Notes under the pieces: model-generated
What the model was told of the DNA's origin: nothing
Databases searched by the model: none
Seen by the model: only the letters and a program-made list of their open reading frames with translations
Shown here: one piece after another, positions 24,491-32,117 of the stretch
Position numbering within the stretch: the stretch's first letter is position 1
How the letters are laid out: every line of letters begins with the position of its first letter
Translations under genes and position numbers: made by a program
From: Albidovulum denitrificans
Lineage (GTDB): Bacteria; Pseudomonadota; Alphaproteobacteria; Rhodobacterales; Rhodobacteraceae
Reading direction: 5' to 3'
NCBI RefSeq assembly: GCF_002973535.1
Contig: NZ_PVEP01000001.1
Span: forward strand, 1-64,000
Length of the DNA stretch: 64,000 bases

Positions 24491-25249
24491 ATGTTGCTGG
24501 AAAACCGCGTCGCATTCCTGACCGGGGCAGGGTCCGGCATCGGTCGGGCCGGGGCGCTGGCCCTTGCCCGGAACGGGGCGACGGTCATCGTCACCGACCT
24601 CGATCCCGGCCGCGCGGGCGCTGTCGCGGAAGAGATCGCAGCGGCAGGCGGGCGGGCCGAGGCCATGGGTCTTGACGTTACCGAGGACGCCGCGCTGGAA
24701 GGGGCGATCCACGATACCCATGACCGTTTCGGCAGGCTCGACATCCTGCATTCCCATGCCGGGATCCAGATTCCAGGCCGGCTTGAGGATGTCAGCACCA
24801 ACGACATGGACGCCTCGTGGCGGCTGAACGTGCGCTCGCATTTCGTCGCGGCGCGCGCCGCCATGGCGGTGATGAAACCGCGCGGGGCGGGGTCGATCAT
24901 CGTGACCTCATCGAACTCCGGGGTGCAGTACGACCGCGAGATGATCGCCTATTGCACGACGAAACACGCCGTCATCGCGATGGTGCGCCAGATCGCCGTG
25001 GACTATGCCCGCCACGGCGTGCGGTGCAACGCGCTTTGCCCCGGCTTTGTCGACACCGTCTTCAACGCGGGCTTCGAAAGCCAGATGGGCGGGCGCGCGG
25101 CGCTTGAGGGCTATGTGGCGCAAACCATTCCGATGCGCCGCTGGGGGACGCCCGAGGAAGTGGCGGAAAGCATCGTCTATCTCGCGTCGGACAGCTCGTC
25201 CTTCATGACCGGCCATGCGCTTGTGCTGGATGGCGCGGAATCGCTTTAA
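24491..25249 (+). CDS. Short-chain dehydrogenase/reductase (SDR)
   Basis: 252 residues of a classical SDR. Cofactor motif TGAGSGIGRAGALAL (TGxxxGxG, residues ~11-19), SSNSG catalytic Ser block, and YCTTK catalytic Tyr-Lys pair are visible; the C-terminus FMTGHALVLDGAESL is standard. An Asp (TDLDP) after the second strand favours NAD(H). The usual NAG motif is HAG here. As the last gene of the transporter operon it probably oxidises the imported alcohol or a derived intermediate. Confidence 0.88.
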   Translation: MLLENRVAFLTGAGSGIGRAGALALARNGATVIVTDLDPGRAGAVAEEIAAAGGRAEAMGLDVTEDAALEGAIHDTHDRFGRLDILHSHAGIQIPGRLEDVSTNDMDASWRLNVRSHFVAARAAMAVMKPRGAGSIIVTSSNSGVQYDREMIAYCTTKHAVIAMVRQIAVDYARHGVRCNALCPGFVDTVFNAGFESQMGGRAALEGYVAQTIPMRRWGTPEEVAESIVYLASDSSSFMTGHALVLDGAESL

Positions 25250-25342
25250 GGCGCCGACCGGCTCCGCCCCGCGGTGCCAGCAAGGGACCGGCGCGCCGCA
25301 CAGCCAGCCGCTCTGGTTCATAGCATCTCGGGTTTGCACTGA

Positions 25343-25377
25343 ATCAGAATTTGAATTTATTTCGTTTGAATTCTGAT
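25343..25377. terminator. Inverted repeat between convergent SDR and GntR genes
   Basis: ATCAGAATT (25343-25351) and AATTCTGAT (25369-25377) form a perfect 9-bp stem in an AT-rich island of the 159-bp convergent gap. There is no clear T-run, so bidirectional termination is plausible but unproven. Confidence 0.45.
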
Positions 25378-25408
25378 ACTTACGATCTCAACACAAACCA
25401 TAAACGCT

Positions 25409-26095
25409 TTAGTCCTGCGCTTCGGCCAGCTTCTGCCGCGCGATTTCCGAGGCTTCGTTGATGTGGCTGTGAACCGCCGCCGCGGCGGCATCGGGATCGT
25501 TCGCGGCGATCGCCTCGAAGATCCGCGTGATCCGGGCATAGCCGGAGCGGTGCCGGTCCGTCGTCGAAAGCGTCATGCCCCGCAGGCGGCTGATCCGGCC
25601 GTTCAGGCGGTTGACCACATCCCAGGAGATGTCATGCCCGGCCGCCTTGAAGATGAGATGGTAGAACTCGGTCGAGGCGGCCAGCAGATCGTGCGACGCG
25701 CCCCCCTCATAGGCCGCGCCGAGTGTTTCGAGCGCGGCGCGAAGCTCTTCCCTGATCTTGTCATCCGCGACCACGGCGCAGTCACGCGCCGCATCGGCCT
25801 CAAGAAGCATGCGGATCTTGTAGATCTGCCGCGCCTGAGGCCAGTCGAGCGGCGCCACGATCGGCCCCTTGTTGGCCAGAAACTCTACCAGCCCCTCGGC
25901 CTCCAGATAGCGGATGGTTTCGCGCACCACGGTCCGTGACACGCCCAGCTGATCGCACAGATTGCGCTCCACCAGGCGTTCGCCCGACTTGAAATACCCG
26001 CTCAGGATCGCGGCGCGCATCCGTTCGGTGACGATCTCGCGAAGGGTCTGCGGGGGCTGCTCGATCTTCAGGCTGGTTCCGGTCGGGAGGGGCAT
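25409..26095 (-). CDS. GntR-family transcriptional regulator with FCD domain (FadR subfamily)
   Basis: 228 residues from ATG 26095. The N-terminal winged helix is TLREIVTERMRAAILSGYF, then LCDQLGVSRTVVRETIRYLEAEGLVEF; the C-terminal all-helical FCD domain has the metal/effector residues expected in FYHLIFKAAGH and HSHINEASEIA. A longer frame to 26164 exists, but it abuts the upstream DUF1330 stop and lacks family sequence. It lies beside the ring-degradation operon starting at 26573 and is its likely repressor; TGGTATACCA in that promoter is the candidate operator. Confidence 0.87.
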   Translation of the reverse strand: MPLPTGTSLKIEQPPQTLREIVTERMRAAILSGYFKSGERLVERNLCDQLGVSRTVVRETIRYLEAEGLVEFLANKGPIVAPLDWPQARQIYKIRMLLEADAARDCAVVADDKIREELRAALETLGAAYEGGASHDLLAASTEFYHLIFKAAGHDISWDVVNRLNGRISRLRGMTLSTTDRHRSGYARITRIFEAIAANDPDAAAAAVHSHINEASEIARQKLAEAQD

Positions 26096-26133
26096 GGTGC
26101 TGTGCTGATCACTCTCTTGGGGTCGCTGGAGTA

Positions 26134-26144
26134 CCGTAATACGG
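26134..26144. promoter_or_regulatory. Short palindrome upstream of the FadR-type gene
   Basis: CCGTA-A-TACGG is a perfect 5-bp-arm palindrome located in the 68-bp gap between the DUF1330 stop and the chosen regulator start. It may be an autoregulatory site; the function is a guess from position. Confidence 0.3.
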
Positions 26145-26163
26145 GATGCCCGGCACCGTCGCA

Positions 26164-26448
26164 CTACATATCTTCGACAATCGCGATCTGCACCTCTGCC
26201 GCGCCCCGTCGCAAGGCGCGGGCGGCGCGGTACTGGTCTGAGGCGTAGCAGGCCTGCGCATCCTCGATGGACGGGAATTCGACGATGACATGGCGGGCAA
26301 AGGCGGCGCCCTCAAGCGCCACGGCCCGGCCGCCGCGCGCCAGAAAACGGCCCCCATGCGCCTCGAAAACACCGCGCGCCTGCGCCTGATAGGCGGCATA
26401 GGCCTGGGCGTCGGTCACGGTGACATGGGCAATCCAGTAAGCGGCCAT
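26164..26448 (-). CDS. DUF1330 (NIPSNAP/EthD-like dimeric alpha-beta barrel) protein
   Basis: 94 residues from ATG 26448, preceded by an excellent CAGGAGG ribosome site. The sequence is a typical DUF1330: AAYWIAHVTVTDAQAYAAYQAQARGVFEAHGGRFLARGG and a VIVEFPSIEDAQACYASDQYRAARALR block. These small barrels often occur in catabolic operons and may bind or tautomerise intermediates; enzymatic roles are mostly unproven. It is the first gene of a minus-strand pair with the FadR-type regulator, divergent from the operon at 26573. Confidence 0.88.
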   Translation of the reverse strand: MAAYWIAHVTVTDAQAYAAYQAQARGVFEAHGGRFLARGGRAVALEGAAFARHVIVEFPSIEDAQACYASDQYRAARALRRGAAEVQIAIVEDM

Positions 26449-26516
26449 TTCGTCCTCCTGGGCTGGGATTCCGACCCCCGCGCGCCCTGCGGGAGGACAG
26501 TTCGAAAGAGGCCTTA

Positions 26517-26548
26517 TTGACATATGGTATGATGGTATACCAATACTC
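26517..26548 (+). promoter_or_regulatory. Promoter with TGGTATACCA operator for the monooxygenase operon
   Basis: A consensus -35 TTGACA (26517-26522) is followed by an AT-rich spacer and a weak -10 (AATACT, 26542-26547). The palindrome TGGTATACCA (26533-26542) sits between them, with an extra half-site TGGTAT at 26525-26530. A repressor bound here would block the promoter; the FadR-type protein encoded next door is the obvious candidate. Confidence 0.55.
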
Positions 26549-26572
26549 GGGAAATCAGCAAGGGATTCGAAA

Positions 26573-27175
26573 ATGGACGCACTCATCCGCAAGACGCTGC
26601 TGCATGTCGAGACGACGCTTGTCGAAGGCGGGCGCGCGGCTCCGGTGCCGCTGAAGCTGATTGCGGCGGCGGCGGTGATACGGAACCCCTGGGCCGGCCG
26701 TGGTTTTGTCGAGGACCTGAAGCCGGAAATTCACGCCGTGGCCCCGGTCCTTGGCGAACTGCTTTCCGGGATGGTTCTTGAGGCTGCGGGCGGCGGCGAC
26801 AAGGTCGAGGGCTATGGCAAATCGGCGGTCGTCGGCCTTGGCGGCGAGGTCGAACATGCCTCGGCGCTGATCCATACGCTGCGGTTCGGGAACCATTACC
26901 GCACGGCGGTGGGCGCCCGAAGCTATCTGTCCTTCTGCAACACCCGTGGCGGCGCCAATGCGCCGGTGATGATCCCCCTGATGGACAAGAATGACGCCGG
27001 GCGGCGCTCGCACTATCTCACCATCAACTTTGCCATCCCCGATGCGCCCGCGGATGACGAAATCGTCATTGCGCTTGGCGCGTCGATCGGGGGGCGGCCG
27101 CATCACCGTATCGGCGACCGTTATCAGGACCTGAAGGATCTGGGCCATGATGTCGAAAACCCTGCGGGCGTCTGA
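26573..27175 (+). CDS. Amino-acid-synthesis family (PF06684/DUF1185) protein
   Basis: 200 residues. It matches the family by the core EGYGKSAVVGLGGEVEHASALIHTLRFGNHYRTAVGA (split near residue 85) and the N-terminal KLIAAAAVIRNPWAGR block. A second member is encoded at 38732-39319 in another ring-catabolic cluster. The biochemical role of the family is not established; the name does not reflect proven function. It is the first gene of the operon and overlaps the hydrolase gene by 29 bases. The conserved His (EHA) and Tyr-Gly-Lys suggest an active site. Confidence 0.85.
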   Translation: MDALIRKTLLHVETTLVEGGRAAPVPLKLIAAAAVIRNPWAGRGFVEDLKPEIHAVAPVLGELLSGMVLEAAGGGDKVEGYGKSAVVGLGGEVEHASALIHTLRFGNHYRTAVGARSYLSFCNTRGGANAPVMIPLMDKNDAGRRSHYLTINFAIPDAPADDEIVIALGASIGGRPHHRIGDRYQDLKDLGHDVENPAGV

Positions 27176-27962
27176 CGGCAGCCGCATCGGCCTGATCGCG
27201 GCCTGTCCGGGCGCGCCGCTCGTGCTGCTGCACGGGGTCGGCATGTGCGCCGAGGCCTGGGCGCCGCAGATCGCCGCCTTCGCCGCGACCCGTCAGGTCA
27301 TCGCGCTTGACCTGCCGGGGCATGGCAGGACCGATGCCCTGAAAGGCGCGCCGAGTCTGGCCGACTACGTTGCCTGGGCCGCGCGGGCGATTGCCGGGCT
27401 TGACCTTGGTCCGGTCGCTCTGGCCGGGCATTCGATGGGGGCGCTGATAGCGCTCGGCACCGCGATCGAACATCCGCATCTGGTGGAGCGGGTCGCCCTC
27501 CTGAACCCGGTTCACAAGCGCGGTCCCGCCGCGCGTGAGGCGGTGCTTTGCCGCGCGCGTGAGCTTGCCCAGGGCCGCAGCGATCCCGAGGCCCCGCTGG
27601 CCCGGTGGTTCGCCCCCCACGAGGCGCCCGAAGTGCGCGACCGGGTCGGCGGCTGGCTGCGCGCGGTGGATGCGGACGGCTATGCCGCGACCTATGCGGC
27701 CTTTGCCGAGGGCGACGCCGTCTATGCCGACCGCATCGGCGAGGTCCGTTGCCCGACGCTGGTCCTGACCGGCGAACACGACGCGAATTCCAGCCCGGAC
27801 ATGACCCGCGCAATCGCTGCCGGGATCGGGAACGCCCGCGCGGTTGTCATTGCGGGTGCGCGCCACATGGTCTCGCTCACCGCGCCGGACCGGGTGAACA
27901 CGGAACTCGCGCGCTGGCTCGGCCTGCCCGAGGGCGCGGTGGGAGGGGGAGGAACCGCATGA
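27147..27962 (+). CDS. Alpha/beta hydrolase (RutD/PcaD-like)
   Basis: 271 residues of alpha/beta-hydrolase fold. VLLHGVGM is the oxyanion-hole HG, the nucleophile elbow is AGHSMG (Ser near residue 100), the acid is in TGEHDANS and the catalytic His in GARHMV. Length and order match carbamate or enol-lactone hydrolases such as RutD and PcaD. ATG at 27147 lies inside the end of the previous gene, and the stop overlaps the flavin reductase start. It probably hydrolyses the product of the monooxygenase encoded downstream. Confidence 0.87.
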   Translation: MMSKTLRASDGSRIGLIAACPGAPLVLLHGVGMCAEAWAPQIAAFAATRQVIALDLPGHGRTDALKGAPSLADYVAWAARAIAGLDLGPVALAGHSMGALIALGTAIEHPHLVERVALLNPVHKRGPAAREAVLCRARELAQGRSDPEAPLARWFAPHEAPEVRDRVGGWLRAVDADGYAATYAAFAEGDAVYADRIGEVRCPTLVLTGEHDANSSPDMTRAIAAGIGNARAVVIAGARHMVSLTAPDRVNTELARWLGLPEGAVGGGGTA

Positions 27963-28873
27963 ACCCTGAACCGACACGTCTGCTGCGCGACGCCTTCGGC
28001 TGTTTCATGACCGGCGTCACCGTGGTGACAACGATAGATGAAACGGGCGCCCCGCGTGGCTTCACGGCCAATTCCTTCTCCTCGGTGTCGCTTGACCCGC
28101 CCCTGTTGCTGATCTCGATCTCGAACCGTTCGGCCAACCTGTCGGCTTACACGTCGGGCCGGGGCTTTGCGGTGAACGTCCTGTCGGAAGGCCAAAAGGC
28201 AATCTCGAACGTCTTCGCCCGGCCGAGCGAGGATCGCTTCACCAGCGTCGACTGGCAGGCGGGTCCCTACGGGTCGCCCGTGATCGCGGGCGGCTCCGCC
28301 TGGTTCGATTGCAGTCTGGAGCGCGCGATCGAGGCGGGCGATCACACGATCCTGATCGGCAGGGTGGAGGATTTCGATGCCTCGACGGCGCCCGGCCTTG
28401 GCTATTGCCGTGGCGCCTATGTCACGCCCGCCGCCGCCGCCCTGTCGGCCGAACACGGGCCCCGCGTGGTGCTGGCGGCCATCGTGGAGCATGAGGGGCG
28501 GGTGCTGCTGCTTGACGACGGCGCGGGCGGGGTCAAGCTGCCTGAAATGCGCGTGGGGCAGGGCGGCGCGCGCGGCGCCTTCGACCGGCTGATCGCCGAA
28601 ACCGGCACCGACGCCACGCCGGGCCTGGTCTACGCCATCTACGACGACACCGAGCGCGGGCTGCAATTCATCGTGCATCTGTGTCCCGCGGCGACCGACG
28701 CGCACAAGGCCGGGGCCTTCGTCGCCCTGACGGAAGCGGCGATGACAGACACGACCGACCCTGCGCAACAGGTCATGCTGCGCCGGTTCGCCGCCGAATA
28801 CCGGCAGGGCAATTACGGACAATATGTCGGCTCGCATGTCGCGGGCGAAATCCGTCCGTTCGCGAAGGGATAA
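27959..28873 (+). CDS. Flavin reductase domain fused to a degenerate Nudix-like domain
   Basis: 304 residues. Residues ~1-155 are a flavin reductase-like (HpaC/RutF) domain: FGCFMTGVTVVTT, FTANSFSSVSLDPPLLLISI, GFAVNVLSEGQ and GDHTILIGRVED. It supplies reduced flavin to the neighbouring luciferase-like monooxygenase. The C-terminal part (~165-300; VVLAAIVEHEGRVLLLDDGAGGVKLPEM) looks like a Nudix fold, but the Nudix box is absent (no REUxEE), so hydrolysis is unlikely. Single-domain flavin reductases are ~160-190 residues, so the extra domain is unusual and may sense a nucleotide or tether the partner. ATG overlaps the upstream stop. Confidence 0.82.
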   Translation: MNPEPTRLLRDAFGCFMTGVTVVTTIDETGAPRGFTANSFSSVSLDPPLLLISISNRSANLSAYTSGRGFAVNVLSEGQKAISNVFARPSEDRFTSVDWQAGPYGSPVIAGGSAWFDCSLERAIEAGDHTILIGRVEDFDASTAPGLGYCRGAYVTPAAAALSAEHGPRVVLAAIVEHEGRVLLLDDGAGGVKLPEMRVGQGGARGAFDRLIAETGTDATPGLVYAIYDDTERGLQFIVHLCPAATDAHKAGAFVALTEAAMTDTTDPAQQVMLRRFAAEYRQGNYGQYVGSHVAGEIRPFAKG

Positions 28874-28877
28874 GAGG

Positions 28878-29915
28878 ATGAAGTTTTCGCTGTTCATTCA
28901 CATGGAGCGCACCGACCCCGCCGAGGATCAGCGCAAGCTTTACGACGAGATGATCGACCTGTGCAAAATCGCTGATGCGGGCGGGATGCACGCGATCTGG
29001 TCGGGGGAGCATCACGCGATGAACTTCACCATCGCGCCGAACCCGATGCTGACGCTGGTCGATCTGGCCCATCACACCAGGAACGTGCGCCTTGGCACCG
29101 GCACGGTGATGGCGCCGCTCTGGCATCCGCTGCGCCTTGCGGGCGAGGCGGCGATGACCGACCTGATGACCGGCGGGCGGCTTGAACTGGGCGTGGCGCG
29201 CGGCGCGTATATGTTTGAGTATGAGCGGATGCATCCGGGCCTTGACGCCTGGAACGCGGGCCAGATGATGCGGGAACTGATCCCCGCGGTCGAGGCGCTC
29301 TGGCAGGGCGACTACACCCATGACGGCCAGTTCTGGAAATTCCCGAAATCGACCTCGGCCCCGATGCCGGTGCAGGAGGGCGGGCCGCCGATCTGGGTCG
29401 CAGCCCGCGATCCGAACAGCCACGAATTCGCCGTCTCCCATGGCTACAACGTGCAGGTCACGCCGCTGCATCTGGGCGATGAGGAGGTGGAAAAGCTGAT
29501 GGGCCATTTCAACGCCGCCTGCGAGAAATTCGCCAAGGTGCCGCGCCCGAAGATCATGCTGCTGCGCCACACCTATGTCGCCGCGGATGAGGCCGACGCC
29601 GAACGTGGCGCGGTCGAGGTGAACCGCTTCTACAACTATTTCGGCGCCTGGTTCAAAAATGAGCGCGACATCTCGATGGGCCTTATCAAGCCGCTGACCG
29701 AGGATGAGATCGCCGCCCATCCGTTCTACAGCCCCGCCGCCATGCGCGCGAACAACGTGATCGGCCCGGCCGCCGAGGTCATCGCGCGGCTGAAACGCTA
29801 TGAGGAACTGGGCTATGACGAATATTCCTTCTGGATCGACACCGGGATGAGCTTCGCGCGCAAGAAAGCCTCGCTTGAAAGGTTCATCGCCGAGGTGATG
29901 CCCGCATTTGCATGA
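28878..29915 (+). CDS. Luciferase-like (LLM class) flavin-dependent monooxygenase
   Basis: 345 residues of the bacterial luciferase TIM-barrel family. Family blocks are AIWSGEHHAMNF (EHH), TGTVMAPLWHPLRLAGEAAMTDLMTGGRLELGVARG (split near 75-105) and WVAARDPNSHEFAVSHG. ATG at 28878 follows AAGAGGATG, four bases after the reductase stop. It would use reduced FMN from the upstream reductase to oxygenate an organic substrate; related pairs open pyrimidine (RutA/RutF) and pyridine (PyrA/PyrE) rings. Substrate here unknown. Confidence 0.9.
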   Translation: MKFSLFIHMERTDPAEDQRKLYDEMIDLCKIADAGGMHAIWSGEHHAMNFTIAPNPMLTLVDLAHHTRNVRLGTGTVMAPLWHPLRLAGEAAMTDLMTGGRLELGVARGAYMFEYERMHPGLDAWNAGQMMRELIPAVEALWQGDYTHDGQFWKFPKSTSAPMPVQEGGPPIWVAARDPNSHEFAVSHGYNVQVTPLHLGDEEVEKLMGHFNAACEKFAKVPRPKIMLLRHTYVAADEADAERGAVEVNRFYNYFGAWFKNERDISMGLIKPLTEDEIAAHPFYSPAAMRANNVIGPAAEVIARLKRYEELGYDEYSFWIDTGMSFARKKASLERFIAEVMPAFA

Positions 29916-29922
29916 GGGGATG

Positions 29923-31389
29923 ATGGAACGTTTCGATCTTTATATCGACGGCAGCTTCGACGCGGGGGCGGCGCGTTTCGCCTCGTTCGATCCCGCCACG
30001 GGCGCGCAATGGGCCGAGATCGCCGAGGCCCGCGAGGCCGAGGTGGACCGCGCCGTCGCCGCCGCCGGGCGCGCCTTTCGCGAAGGACCGTGGCCTGCGA
30101 TGACGGCAACCGCGCGCGGCAAGCTTTTGATGAAGCTCTCCGATCTGGTACAGGCCGCGGCCCCCGACCTCGCCCGGCTTGAGACGCGCGACACCGGCAA
30201 GATCATCCGCGAAACCTCGGCCCAGATCGCCTATGTCGCGGATTACTATCGCTATTACGCGGGCCTTGCCGACAAGATCGAGGGCGCGCATCTGCCGATC
30301 GACAAGCCCGACATGGAGGTCTGGCTGCGGCGTGAGCCGATCGGCGTGGTGGCGGCGATCGTTCCCTGGAACAGCCAGTTGTTCCTCAGCGCGGTCAAGC
30401 TTGGCCCGGCCCTGGCGGCGGGCTGCACGGTGGTGCTGAAGGCGTCCGAGGACGGCCCGTCGCCGCTTCTGGCCTTCGCGAGGCTTGTCCATGAGGCAGG
30501 CTTCCCGCCCGGCGTCGTCAACGTGATAACCGGCTTCGGCCCGACCTGCGGGGCGCGGCTGACGACCCATCCCGGCGTCGATCACATCGCCTTCACCGGC
30601 GGCCCGGAAACCGCGCGCGCGGTCCTGCGCGGCTCGGCCGAAAACCTTGCCTCGACCTCGCTTGAGCTGGGCGGCAAGTCGCCCTTCATCGTCTTTGCCG
30701 ATGCCGACCTCGACAGCGCGGTCAACGCCCAGATCGCGGGCATCTTCGCCGCGACCGGGCAAAGCTGTGTCGCAGGCTCGCGCCTGATCGTGCAGGACAG
30801 CGTGAAGGCCGGGATGCTGGCGACGCTGGCCGAACGCGCGGCGCGGATCGTGATCGGCGCGCCGGGCGACATGGCGACCGAGATGGGGCCGCTCTGCACC
30901 GCGCGCCAGCGCGACCGCCTGCATGGTATCGTGACCGCCTCGGTCGAGGCGGGGGCAAAGCTGATCTGCGGCGGCGTTCTGCCCGAGGGGCCAGGCACCT
31001 ATTACCCGCCGACGGTCCTTGACTGCACCGGCCTGCCCGACGCGCCCTGCCTGCGGGAGGAACTGTTCGGCCCGGTCCTGTCGGTCATGGGTTTCACCGA
31101 TGAGGCAGAGGCGCTCGGGATCGCGAACGACACGGCCTATGGTCTCGCCTCCGGCCTCTTCACCCGCGATCTGGCGCGGGCGCACCGGATGATCCGCGCG
31201 CTGCGCGCGGGTGTGGTCTGGGTCAACACCTATCGCGCGGTCTCGCCGATGGCGCCGTTTGGCGGCCACGGGCTTTCGGGCCACGGCCGCGAAGGCGGGC
31301 TTGCCGCCGCGCTTGACTATACGACGGTCAAGACCGTCTGGCTGCGCACCTCGGAGGACCCGATCCCCGACCCCTTCGTGATGCGCTGA
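29923..31389 (+). CDS. Aldehyde dehydrogenase (NAD(P)+)
   Basis: 488 residues of a standard ALDH. Motifs are VAAIVPWNSQLF (cofactor/oxyanion Asn), LELGGKSPFIVFADADLDSAV (general base Glu) and GQSCVAGSRL with nucleophile Cys282. ATG at 29923 or the adjacent 29920 are both possible after GAGGGGA. It is the last gene of the operon and would oxidise the semialdehyde left after ring opening and hydrolysis to a dicarboxylate. No obvious terminator is seen in the following 250 bases. Confidence 0.9.
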   Translation: MERFDLYIDGSFDAGAARFASFDPATGAQWAEIAEAREAEVDRAVAAAGRAFREGPWPAMTATARGKLLMKLSDLVQAAAPDLARLETRDTGKIIRETSAQIAYVADYYRYYAGLADKIEGAHLPIDKPDMEVWLRREPIGVVAAIVPWNSQLFLSAVKLGPALAAGCTVVLKASEDGPSPLLAFARLVHEAGFPPGVVNVITGFGPTCGARLTTHPGVDHIAFTGGPETARAVLRGSAENLASTSLELGGKSPFIVFADADLDSAVNAQIAGIFAATGQSCVAGSRLIVQDSVKAGMLATLAERAARIVIGAPGDMATEMGPLCTARQRDRLHGIVTASVEAGAKLICGGVLPEGPGTYYPPTVLDCTGLPDAPCLREELFGPVLSVMGFTDEAEALGIANDTAYGLASGLFTRDLARAHRMIRALRAGVVWVNTYRAVSPMAPFGGHGLSGHGREGGLAAALDYTTVKTVWLRTSEDPIPDPFVMR

Positions 31390-31639
31390 GGTCTGGCCCG
31401 CACGACGACCAAGGACCCGCCGCGGATGGAACGGACTTGCCCCGATAGGCGCCTAACCCGGACGGTCCGACGGTGAAGGCGAACCTGCGCCCGCCGGGTC
31501 TGACCCTTGCCGCCGTCCTGACCCCTGATGTCCCTTCGCGCCCGCCGGAAACCGCGATCGCGACCCCGCCGCAAGATCGCTGCCGGGGTGGTTCGCATGG
31601 CCCCAGGAAGGCGCGGTCTTGCATTCCACGACGTTTGCG

Positions 31640-31670
31640 TTAAAAGAGGTATTATAAATACCACTTTTAA
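31640..31670 (+). promoter_or_regulatory. NsrR-type operator upstream of the Rrf2 regulator and cbb3 operon
   Basis: A 31-bp inverted repeat: TTAAAAG-A-GGTATT at 31640-31653 and AATACC-A-CTTTTAA at 31657-31670 around ATA, with only one mismatched pair in 14. The size and AT-rich form match the long operators of NsrR-like Rrf2 repressors. It ends 11 bases before the regulator ATG, so it most likely mediates autoregulation and control of the downstream ccoNOQP genes. The remainder of the 292-bp gap (31390-31639) shows no gene. Confidence 0.75.
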
Positions 31671-31681
31671 GGCGAACCGCC

Positions 31682-32098
31682 ATGAACCTCACCTCCTTCA
31701 CCGATTACGGGCTGCGGATGCTGATGCGCATGGCAAGCGCCCCCGATCAGGCCTTCTCCACCGCCGATCTTGCCGAGGAATTCCGTCTCTCCCGGAACCA
31801 CCTGACCAAGATCATGCAGCGCCTCGCGCAGGGCGGCATCGTCGAGACCCGGCGCGGGGTGAATGGCGGGGCCATCCTGCGCCGCAGCCCGGCCGAGATC
31901 CGGCTTGGCGACGTGGTCCGGCTGCTTGAACAGGGCCAGACCCTTGCCGAGTGCTTCGGACCGGGCAAGGGGGCCTGCACGATCGAGGGCTGCTGCCGCC
32001 TGAAAGCCCGCCTGCGGCAGGCCGAAGCCCGGTTCATCGAGGATCTGAACAGATCGACCCTTCTGGATATCGCCCTGCCGGCGCGGGTGGCGGCATGA
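31682..32098 (+). CDS. nsrR: Rrf2-family transcriptional regulator, NsrR-like
   Basis: 138 residues. The winged helix (LTSFTDYGLRMLMRMA, then LAEEFRLSRNHLTKIMQRLAQGGIVETRRGVNGG) is typical Rrf2. Cysteines in ECFGPGKGACTIEGCC (~residues 87-102) form the Fe-S ligand set used by NsrR, with spacing C-x8-C-x4-C, slightly different from Escherichia coli NsrR. It probably senses nitric oxide or redox state and controls the cbb3 oxidase operon that begins 19 bases later. IscR is less likely given the operator and context. Confidence 0.85.
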   Translation: MNLTSFTDYGLRMLMRMASAPDQAFSTADLAEEFRLSRNHLTKIMQRLAQGGIVETRRGVNGGAILRRSPAEIRLGDVVRLLEQGQTLAECFGPGKGACTIEGCCRLKARLRQAEARFIEDLNRSTLLDIALPARVAA

Positions 32099-32117
32099 CC
32101 GGGAAAGGCGGGGACAG

